A stretch of 18,800 nucleotides of DNA from Oscillibacter sp. (GTDB lineage: Bacteria > Bacillota > Clostridia > Oscillospirales > Oscillospiraceae), in the NCBI GenBank assembly GCA_003539495.1, contig DPPB01000041.1, forward strand, positions 19,101 through 37,900, given 5' to 3'. Within the stretch, counting starts at the first letter, position 1, and the number at the start of each line of letters is the position of its first letter. The position numbers were made by a program, and so were the translations under genes. Below, one piece after another: positions 14,190-18,800 of the stretch. Under the pieces are notes generated by a model. It saw only the letters and a list, made by a program, of their open reading frames with translations, did not search any database and was not told the DNA's origin.

Positions 14190-14603
14190 TTACTTTTTCA
14201 GCCCATCCAGCACGTCCTGCAGGCTGATGCCGTCCAGGTATTCGTTCACCACCTGCTCCAAGCCCGCCCAAATGGGCAGCGTTTCGCACTTGTGGCAGCG
14301 GGGACAGGCGTTGGGCGACTGCTCCAAACAGGCCACGGGAGATAGCCCTCCCTCTGCGGCCCGGAGAATTTCACCCACGGTGTAGTCCTTGGGCACCTTC
14401 GCCAGCCGATATCCCCCCTGGAAGCCCCGTGAGGTCTGCAGCAGGCCGGCCCGGTTCAGCACCGGGATGATCTGCTCCAGGTATTTTTTGGAGATATCCT
14501 GCCGGGCGGCGATATCCTTCAGAGCCACCACGCCGCTGCCCTGGTTTTCCGCCAGGTCCAGCATCATCCGCAGGGCGTACCGGCCCCGGGTGGAAATTTT
14601 CAT
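14190..14603 (-). CDS. Rrf2-family regulator, IscR-like
   Basis: This encodes a 137-residue winged-helix regulator. The N-terminal MKISTRGRYALRMMLDLA is diagnostic of Rrf2 proteins. The recognition region DISKKYLEQIIPVLNRAGLLQTSRG (about 36-60) is typical, followed by the wing GGYRLAK. A Cys cluster, C92, C100, C103 and C106 (ACLEQSPNACPRCHKC), matches the region where IscR-type members bind a [2Fe-2S] cluster, but the spacing differs from the C-x5-C-x5-C of E. coli IscR. It lies downstream of iscS-iscU on the same strand with its own promoter, so it probably senses Fe-S status and controls Fe-S genes. A CymR-like role in cysteine metabolism is a less likely alternative because the Cys cluster is present. 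The ribosome site GAGGAGGG precedes the ATG. Confidence 0.85.
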   Translation of the reverse strand: MKISTRGRYALRMMLDLAENQGSGVVALKDIAARQDISKKYLEQIIPVLNRAGLLQTSRGFQGGYRLAKVPKDYTVGEILRAAEGGLSPVACLEQSPNACPRCHKCETLPIWAGLEQVVNEYLDGISLQDVLDGLKK

Positions 14604-14628
14604 GCCGCTCCCTCCTCAAGCACCTGAC

Positions 14629-14816
14629 GAAAATTCCTGCGGAATTTTCTGCCAAAAAGATTGCAGTCTGCTGCGCACGTAATTTTGAACCTTTGGCTCA
14701 GAATTTCACATCGGCAGCCTGAGAGATATTTTTCCCCACGCATATGTCGCGGTGAAAAAATGATTTTAATTTTTTGCCGCCTGCGGGCGGCAAACTCTGC
14801 GAGGTGTTTTCTCGCG
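14629..14816 (-). repeat. Dispersed intergenic repeat, copy 2
   Basis: Read on the minus strand it has the same order as copy 1 at 2285-2396: block A (cctcgcagagtttgccgcc, with the hairpin arms at 14773-14781 and 14786-14794), a longer variable middle, then block B (cgcagcagactgcaat, ttttggcagaaaa). It ends in gaaaattcc/ggaattttc with a 3-base loop (14629-14649). The end hairpin differs in sequence from copy 1 but still pairs. It fills most of the iscU-rrf2 gap (14604-14866), which has no other gene. Confidence 0.7.
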
Positions 14817-14832
14817 CCGCCTTTATAGGCTT

Positions 14833-14861
14833 AGGATACCACAATTTTATCCCCTTCGCAA
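14833..14861 (-). promoter_or_regulatory. Promoter for the rrf2 gene
   Basis: The minus strand reads TTGCGA (14861-14856), a 17-base spacer ending in TGG, and TATCCT (14838-14833), just past the iscU stop codon. The transcript would run through repeat copy 2, giving a leader of about 220 bases. Confidence 0.5.
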
Positions 14862-14866
14862 GGGCT

Positions 14867-15301
14867 TCACACCATGCGGCAGCTCTCGCAGCTTTCGCAA
14901 TCGGGGAACTGGCTGTGGTCGTAGGGGATGCCATTGCGGTCGTAGTAGTCCTTCACGGCGGACTTGATAGCCTCCTCCGCCAGGACGCTGCAGTGCAGCT
15001 TGTGGGCGGGCAGACCGCCCAGAGCGTCCACCACGTCCTTGTTGCTGATGGCCAGGGCCTCCTCCACGGTCTTGCCCTTGATCATCTCCGTTGCCATGGA
15101 GGATGAGGCGATGGCACTGCCGCAGCCAAAGGTCTCAAACTTCACATCCTTAATGACATCGTTTTCAATGTCCAGATACATCTTCATAATATCGCCGCAC
15201 TTGGCGTTGCCCACTTCACCCACGCCGCTGGGGTTTTTGATCTCGCCCACATTCCTCGGGTGCATGAAATGGTCCATTACAGTGTCGGTATACAGTGCCA
15301 T
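14867..15301 (-). CDS. iscU: Fe-S cluster assembly scaffold protein IscU/NifU-like
   Basis: This 144-residue scaffold assembles nascent Fe-S clusters from sulfur delivered by IscS and passes them to apoproteins. The three ligand Cys are present: C35 (NAKCGD), C60 (GCGSAIASSS) and C104 (KLHCSVLAEEAI, with H103). The start has AAGGAGG upstream and lies 16 bases after the iscS stop codon, so the two genes form an operon. An oddity is the C-terminal extension ending DCESCESCRMV, which adds C135, C138 and C141 in a C-x2-C-x2-C pattern absent from classical IscU. No HscA/HscB or ferredoxin gene follows. Confidence 0.95.
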   Translation of the reverse strand: MALYTDTVMDHFMHPRNVGEIKNPSGVGEVGNAKCGDIMKMYLDIENDVIKDVKFETFGCGSAIASSSMATEMIKGKTVEEALAISNKDVVDALGGLPAHKLHCSVLAEEAIKSAVKDYYDRNGIPYDHSQFPDCESCESCRMV

Positions 15302-15317
15302 GATATCTGCCTCCTTA

Positions 15318-16505
15318 TTACAGTATGAACGGCTTCTTGCCGCTGACCAGGTCCTTCCACATGGGGCTCATATTGCGCAGGTACTCCACGATCCTCGGGA
15401 CTTCCTGCAAAATGATGTCCACTTCCTCCTCCGTGTTCCACTCGCACAGGCTCAGGCGCAGGGATCCGTGGGCCACCTCGTGAGGGCGGCCGATGGCCAG
15501 CAGCACATGGCTGGGGTCCAGGGACCCGGAGGTGCAGGCGCTGCCGGAGCTGGCGCAAATGCCCTTGGCATCCAGCAGAAGCAGCAGACTCTCCCCCTCG
15601 ATCCCCTCAAAGCAGAAGTTCACATTGCCGGGCAGGCGATGCACCGGATCGCCGTTGAGGGCGGAATGGGGGATCTTAGACAGGCCGCTGATCAGCTTAT
15701 CCCGGAGGGCGGAGACCTTGGCGGCGTTTTCGTCGATGTGGTCGCAGGCCTCCTGCAGGGCCGCTGCCATGCCCACAATGGCGGGGAGGTTTTCCGTGCC
15801 GGCCCGCTTGCCCCGCTCCTGGGCGCCGCCCTCGATGATATTCACCAGGGGGATGCCCTTCCGGGCATACAGTACGCCGGAGCCCTTGGGCCCGTGGAAC
15901 TTGTGGCCGGAAAGGGAGAGCATGTCGATGCTCTGAGCCTTTACGTCAATGTGCAGGTGGCCTGCCGCCTGTACGGCATCCGTATGAAAGATAACGCCCT
16001 TTTCCCTGCACACCGCGCCGATCTCGGCAATGGGGAGAATGGAGCCGATCTCGTTGTTAGCGTACATGATGGTCACCAGGGCGGTGTCGGGCCGAATGGC
16101 CGCAGCTACCTGCTCCGGGGTAATGGTGCCGGTGGTGCCCACGGGCAGCAGCTCCACGTCAAAGCCCTCTTTTTCCAGCTTCTTCAGGGTGTGGAGCACG
16201 GCGTGATGCTCAAAGGCGGTGGAGATGATGTGCTTTTTGCCCTTCAGCGCACCCAATCGGGCGGCGGAGATAATGGCCTGGTTGTCGGCCTCGCTGCCGC
16301 CGGAGGTGAAGATGATCTCCTTGGGGTCGCAGCCCAGGCACCGGGCCACGGTCTCCCGGGCGCCCTGCAGGGCCTCGGCGGCCCGCTGGCCCACGGTGTG
16401 CAGGCTGGAGGGGTTGCCGTAATTGTCCTGCAGACAGGGGAGCATAGCAGCCAGAGCGGTGTCGCTCATTTTGGTAGTGGCTGCATTGTCAGTATAAATG
16501 GTCAT
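15318..16505 (-). CDS. iscS: Cysteine desulfurase IscS/NifS
   Basis: The 395-residue PLP enzyme converts cysteine to alanine and an enzyme-bound persulfide that supplies IscU. Visible features are the N-terminal YTDNAATTKM, PLP contacts in SGGSEADNQA (68-77) and HTDAVQAAG (174-182), the Schiff-base Lys K202 in SLSGHKFHGPKG, and the persulfide Cys C324 in SSGSACTSGSLDPSHVL. The Cys loop and length fit group I (IscS/NifS). AGGAGG lies 8-9 bases upstream of the ATG. It is the first gene of the Fe-S block, driven by a promoter buried in an operator-like inverted repeat shared with a divergent DtxR-type regulator. Confidence 0.96.
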   Translation of the reverse strand: MTIYTDNAATTKMSDTALAAMLPCLQDNYGNPSSLHTVGQRAAEALQGARETVARCLGCDPKEIIFTSGGSEADNQAIISAARLGALKGKKHIISTAFEHHAVLHTLKKLEKEGFDVELLPVGTTGTITPEQVAAAIRPDTALVTIMYANNEIGSILPIAEIGAVCREKGVIFHTDAVQAAGHLHIDVKAQSIDMLSLSGHKFHGPKGSGVLYARKGIPLVNIIEGGAQERGKRAGTENLPAIVGMAAALQEACDHIDENAAKVSALRDKLISGLSKIPHSALNGDPVHRLPGNVNFCFEGIEGESLLLLLDAKGICASSGSACTSGSLDPSHVLLAIGRPHEVAHGSLRLSLCEWNTEEEVDIILQEVPRIVEYLRNMSPMWKDLVSGKKPFIL

Positions 16506-16529
16506 ACGCTGGTCCTCCTGGTATAAAAA

Positions 16530-16596
16530 ACTAAAGCCTACTTATTAGGTATGTTTACAATACCCCTAAAAGCATACTTTGTCAATAGGCTTTAGT
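16530..16596. promoter_or_regulatory. Operator-like inverted repeats between iscS and the DtxR-type gene
   Basis: Two nested dyads are seen. The outer arms actaaagccta (16530-16540) and taggctttagt (16586-16596) are perfect 11-base inverted repeats. The inner dyad TTAGGTAT-N7-ATACCCCTAA (16545-16569) resembles DtxR/MntR-type TTAGG...CCTAA operators. The arrangement covers the iscS -10 and spacer. Metal-dependent repression of both genes is inferred. Confidence 0.6.
16557..16585 (-). promoter_or_regulatory. Promoter of iscS-iscU
   Basis: The minus strand reads a perfect TTGACA (16585-16580), a 17-base spacer and TATTGT (16562-16557). Transcription would start near 16550, inside the inner operator dyad, so repressor binding would block it. 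Confidence 0.75.
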
Positions 16597-16612
16597 AAAA
16601 TATTTTTAACTT

Positions 16613-16647
16613 TCCCTTGTTTTTTTGGCCTCGGTGTGCTACGCTGG
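16613..16647 (+). promoter_or_regulatory. Weak promoter of the DtxR-type regulator gene
   Basis: A -35-like ttgttt near 16618-16623 is followed at 17 bases by the extended -10 TGC-TACGCT (TACGCT at about 16641-16646). It is one of several possibilities in this T-rich stretch, about 30 bases before the start codon. Confidence 0.4.
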
Positions 16648-16675
16648 ATAAAATAAACGATGGAGTGTACCAATT

Positions 16676-17047
16676 ATGGAAATTCAAAAATCTTCGGAGG
16701 ATTACCTGGAGACCATGCTGATGATGCAAAAGAAGCACGGCTATATCCGCTCCATCGACGTGGCGGAGCATTTGGGCGTCACCAAGCCCAGCGTCAGCTA
16801 TGCCACCAAGCGTCTGCGGGAGAGCGGCTATATCACCATGGACAAAACGGGCCTCATCACTCTGGAGCCCAAGGGGCTGGCCATTGCCCAAGAAATGCTG
16901 GACCGCCACCATACCCTCACCAATTTCCTTGTCCGTCTGGGGGTGGATCAGGAGACGGCGGAGGCCGATGCCTGCAAGATCGAGCATGACATCAGCCCAC
17001 AGACCTTTGCGGCCATCTGCCGCCACGCCCGGGAGCACCAGGGATAA
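16676..17047 (+). CDS. DtxR/MntR-family metal-dependent transcriptional regulator, short form
   Basis: The 123-residue protein has an N-terminal winged helix (SSEDYLETMLMMQKKHGYIRS, then DVAEHLGVTKPSVSYATKRLRESGYI) and a helical metal-binding dimerisation domain (about 65-120), without the SH3-like third domain of DtxR. Candidate metal ligands are D9, E12, H78/H79, C100, E103 and H104. The DACKIEH block (98-104) copies the DtxR primary site (Cys102, Glu105, His106), whereas D9 and E12 are as in MntR, so Fe or Mn specificity is uncertain. Its gene diverges from iscS across an operator-like repeat, which suggests iron-linked control of Fe-S assembly and of itself. The ribosome site is weak (GGAG about 10 bases upstream). 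The gene ends at a strong hairpin. Confidence 0.85.
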   Translation: MEIQKSSEDYLETMLMMQKKHGYIRSIDVAEHLGVTKPSVSYATKRLRESGYITMDKTGLITLEPKGLAIAQEMLDRHHTLTNFLVRLGVDQETAEADACKIEHDISPQTFAAICRHAREHQG

Positions 17048-17056
17048 AAAACAAAA

Positions 17057-17091
17057 AATGCAGCCGCGGGGCAAAGCCCCGCGGCTGCATT
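17057..17091. terminator. Bidirectional terminator between the DtxR-type gene and rluD
   Basis: A perfect 16-base stem, aatgcagccgcggggc (17057-17072) with its complement (17076-17091), encloses the loop aaa. On the minus strand it is followed by TTTTTTGTTTTTTA, a strong U tract ending rluD transcription. On the plus strand it follows the regulator stop by 9 bases but has only a short T-rich tail. Confidence 0.9.
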
Positions 17092-17103
17092 CATATTAGC
17101 CTG

Positions 17104-18021
17104 TTAGTCTTGCCGCTGCAGCTTTTCCAGCATCCGGGTGAATTCCTCCGGCAGCGGACAGGTGAGGGAGATCTTTTTCCCTGTGGCCGGGTGAATGAAC
17201 TCCAGGGCCGTGGCGTGGAGGCACTGGCCCGTCAGCCCCGGCACAGGCTTTTTGGCCCCGTACACGGTGTCCCCCAGGATGGGGTGGCCGATATAGGCCA
17301 GGTGTACTCGGATTTGGTGGGTGCGGCCCGTTTCCAGGCGGCAGCGCAGATGGGTGACGCCCCGATAGCGGGCGATGACCTCCCAGTGGGTCACGGCCCG
17401 GCGTCCATCGGGGACCACGGCCATCTTTTTCCGGTCCGTCCGGTGGCGGCCGATGCTTGCATCCACGGTGCCGCTGTCCTCCTTGAAATTGCCCACAGCC
17501 AGGCACTCGTAGGTCCGGGCCAGGGTGTGGTCTGCCAGCTGAGCGGCCAGGAAGGCGTGGGCGGCGTCATTTTTGGCGGCGATGATGAGCCCGCTGGTGT
17601 CCCGGTCGATGCGGTGGACGATGCCTGGCCGCATTTGACCGCCGATGCCTGACAGACTCCCGGCACAGTGGTGCAGCAGGGCGTTGACCAGTGTGCCGTC
17701 CGGGTGCCCCGGAGCCGGGTGGACCACCATGCCCACGGGCTTATTCACCACGATCACGTCTCCGTCCTCATACACCACATCCAGAGGGATGGCCTCCGGC
17801 CGGGCCTCAGGCTCCTCTGCCTCCGGCAGAGTGACGGAAACCGTTTCGCCGCCCACAAGCCGGACACTTTTCCCGGCGGGCCTGCCGTCTACGGTGACAA
17901 AGCCCCCCTCAATGAGCCGGGCTGCCGCTGAGCGGGTGAGGCCCGGCAGCTGGGCGGCCAGGAAGGCATCCAGCCGGGTCCCGGCGGATTCAGTTGTGGC
18001 CGTCAGGGTCCTTGCGTCCAT
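17104..18021 (-). CDS. RluD-type rRNA pseudouridine synthase (RluA family)
   Basis: A 305-residue pseudouridine synthase that isomerises uridines in large-subunit rRNA. The N-terminal S4 RNA-binding domain (about 15-65, with TRLDAFLAAQLPGLTRSAAARLI) is followed by the catalytic domain with VVNKPVGMVVHPAPGH (91-106) and the active-site motif GIVHRIDRDTSG (catalytic D139). LETGRTHQIRVHLAYIGHPILGD is the typical C-terminal signature. The start at 18021 is chosen over a longer frame to 18171 because AAAGGAG lies 8 bases upstream and the S4 domain begins directly after; the upstream extension only shadows lspA. The start overlaps the end of lspA by 32 bases, implying translational coupling. In Firmicutes, lspA followed by this family (B. 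subtilis ylyB) is a known arrangement. RluB/RluF-type targets are excluded by family, but the precise uridine is not known. Confidence 0.92.
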   Translation of the reverse strand: MDARTLTATTESAGTRLDAFLAAQLPGLTRSAAARLIEGGFVTVDGRPAGKSVRLVGGETVSVTLPEAEEPEARPEAIPLDVVYEDGDVIVVNKPVGMVVHPAPGHPDGTLVNALLHHCAGSLSGIGGQMRPGIVHRIDRDTSGLIIAAKNDAAHAFLAAQLADHTLARTYECLAVGNFKEDSGTVDASIGRHRTDRKKMAVVPDGRRAVTHWEVIARYRGVTHLRCRLETGRTHQIRVHLAYIGHPILGDTVYGAKKPVPGLTGQCLHATALEFIHPATGKKISLTCPLPEEFTRMLEKLQRQD

Positions 18022-18490
18022 GGCCGCGCTCCTTTTTGTCGTATTTATCGTAGAACCACAGGTAGTACACCGCGCCCAGCACGGCGCCCACCACCACAAA
18101 GCAATCCGCCAGATTGAAAACAGGGTACTCAAGCAGCGGTGAAATGTCCAGCATATCCACCACATATCCATGCCACACCCGGTCGATCATGTTGCCCAGG
18201 CCACCGCCCAGGATGAAAAGTCCCGCCGTGACACCCAGGGGATGCCGCACGATTTTTTTAATCAGCAGCCATGCCACGGCGATCATCAGCGCCGCCGTGA
18301 TAACCAGCAGTACAGCCGTTTTTCCTGAGAGGCTCGACCAGGCTGCGCCGTAGTTGTGCAGCCGCGTCAGCTGCAGTACCCCCGGGATTAGCTGTGTCGA
18401 CTCCCCCAGGGCCAGATGGGATACTGTCCAGTATTTCAGCGCCTGGTCAAGCCCTATGAGGACCGCCAGCAGCGCAATGCTCCATGCCAT
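17990..18490 (-). CDS. lspA: Lipoprotein signal peptidase (signal peptidase II)
   Basis: A 166-residue membrane aspartyl protease that removes signal peptides from lipid-modified prolipoproteins such as the one at 1594-2232. Four membrane segments are seen (about 4-22, 57-80, 85-100 and 126-147). Conserved blocks are DQALKYW (15-21), LHNYGAAW (44-51, the NxGAAF region), GGGLGNMIDRVWHGYVVDML (catalytic D112) and PVFNLADC (catalytic D129). The start at 18490 has AAGGAG 9 bases upstream; a frame running to 18730 is an artefact crossing the promoter. The C-terminus is basic and cytoplasmic (YDKKERGHGRK). It is the first gene of an operon with the overlapping rluD-type gene. Confidence 0.95.
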   Translation of the reverse strand: MAWSIALLAVLIGLDQALKYWTVSHLALGESTQLIPGVLQLTRLHNYGAAWSSLSGKTAVLLVITAALMIAVAWLLIKKIVRHPLGVTAGLFILGGGLGNMIDRVWHGYVVDMLDISPLLEYPVFNLADCFVVVGAVLGAVYYLWFYDKYDKKERGHGRKDPDGHN

Positions 18491-18524
18491 AGAAAAGACT
18501 CCTTCTCCGTTTTTCGCTGCTCCT

Positions 18525-18553
18525 ATCATACACGCAATGACAGAAATTTGCAA
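18525..18553 (-). promoter_or_regulatory. Promoter of lspA
   Basis: The minus strand reads TTGCAA (18553-18548), a 17-base spacer and TATGAT (18530-18525). The start site is expected near 18518, about 28 bases before the lspA ATG. Confidence 0.7.
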
Positions 18554-18564
18554 CGCTAAACGGC

Positions 18565-18593
18565 TTGTTTTGCACCGGTGAATGTGGTATAAT
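18565..18593 (+). promoter_or_regulatory. Promoter of miaB (extended -10)
   Basis: TTGTTT (18565-18570), a 17-base spacer ending in TGG, and a perfect TATAAT (18588-18593). It is back to back with the lspA promoter, their -35 boxes only 11 bases apart. A leader of about 55 bases includes the hairpin agcgcc/ggcgct (18616-18639) just before the ribosome site. Confidence 0.8.
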
Positions 18594-18653
18594 CTCTTAA
18601 TTAAAGTCGAATCATAGCGCCATTTTGCAAATGGGCGCTTACGGAGGGTTATT

Positions 18654-18800
18654 TTGGACAGAAAACAAGTGGTTTTATCGGCGGAGGAGACCTTGCGCCA
18701 GCGGGATTTTGAGAGGAAGCTGGCGGACATCCACCGCCAGCGCAGCCGCGCACCTCTGGCCCTGGTGGATACCTTCGGCTGCCAGCAGAACGTGGCCGAC
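18654..18800 (+). CDS. miaB: tRNA methylthiotransferase MiaB, N-terminal fragment (3' partial)
   Basis: Forty-nine residues are seen before the window ends. The block ALVDTFGCQQNVAD (36-49) is the start of the MiaB N-terminal domain, whose TYGCQMNxxDSE-type Cys (C43 here) binds the auxiliary [4Fe-4S] cluster. MiaB is a radical-SAM enzyme that methylthiolates i6A37 in tRNA. The start is a TTG, chosen because GGAGGG sits 5 bases upstream; an in-frame GTG at 18669 is the alternative but has no such site. A promoter with perfect TATAAT precedes it, and the gene diverges from lspA. A sister family such as RimO or MtaB is possible, but the CQQNVAD form favours MiaB. Confidence 0.8.
   Translation, partial: MDRKQVVLSAEETLRQRDFERKLADIHRQRSRAPLALVDTFGCQQNVAD

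Noticed and set aside
14964..16526. A 520-codon open frame opposite iscU and iscS
   Set aside because: It spans two well-supported genes and the gap between them; its composition is shadow-like.
18171..18730. Longer N-termini for the rluD-type gene (to 18171) and lspA (to 18730)
   Set aside because: The extensions run through lspA coding sequence or through both divergent promoters and lack ribosome sites; the internal starts have strong ones and fit family lengths.

Overview
The window looks like a chromosomal segment of a GC-rich member of the Clostridia, most likely Oscillospiraceae-like (Flavonifractor/Intestinimonas/Oscillibacter type). This is inferred from strong AGGAGG ribosome binding sites, consensus sigma-A promoters, a sortase-type surface protein, an Rrf2-IscS-IscU cluster, a second type IIA topoisomerase pair, and intergenic palindromic repeats of a kind common in that group. 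No species call is possible from sequence reading alone. Most genes are ordinary housekeeping genes; the unusual material lies in the intergenic regions and in two poorly characterised proteins.

Left part (1-8.6 kb). The 3' end of a Cys-rich, repeat-bearing, wall-anchored surface protein is followed by a terminator. A partial duplication of a tRNA-Gly 3' end with its terminator comes next, then the intact tRNA-Gly(GCC) behind a perfect consensus promoter. The minus strand then carries a small lipoprotein, topoisomerase IV A subunit (parC), a 790-base block of palindromic repeats, a GIY-YIG nuclease-like gene and topoisomerase IV B subunit (parE). The GIY-YIG gene starts 6 bases after parE, so it and the repeat block separate parE from parC. 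Upstream of the parE promoter is a compact cluster of three DnaA-box matches.

Middle part (8.6-14.2 kb). ftsH (minus) and rlmB (plus) diverge from a 287-base region holding extended -10 promoters and a structured leader RNA that ends in a U tract. Directly behind rlmB, and probably co-transcribed, is a 724-residue membrane protein. It has the topology of a P1B metal-transporting P-type ATPase, but every catalytic signature I looked for (CPx, TGE, DKTGT, TGD, GDGxND) is lost. It also carries a long Pro/Glu-rich N-terminal region. It is the best candidate here for an undescribed function.

Right part (14.2-18.8 kb). This holds an iron-sulfur biogenesis block on the minus strand (iscS, iscU, then an IscR-like Rrf2 regulator with its own promoter). 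It diverges from a short DtxR/MntR-family metalloregulator across an operator-like nest of inverted repeats covering the iscS promoter, which suggests iron-responsive control. A strong bidirectional hairpin separates this from lspA and an overlapping RluD-type pseudouridine synthase gene. At the right edge, miaB begins divergently with a TTG start and runs out of the window.
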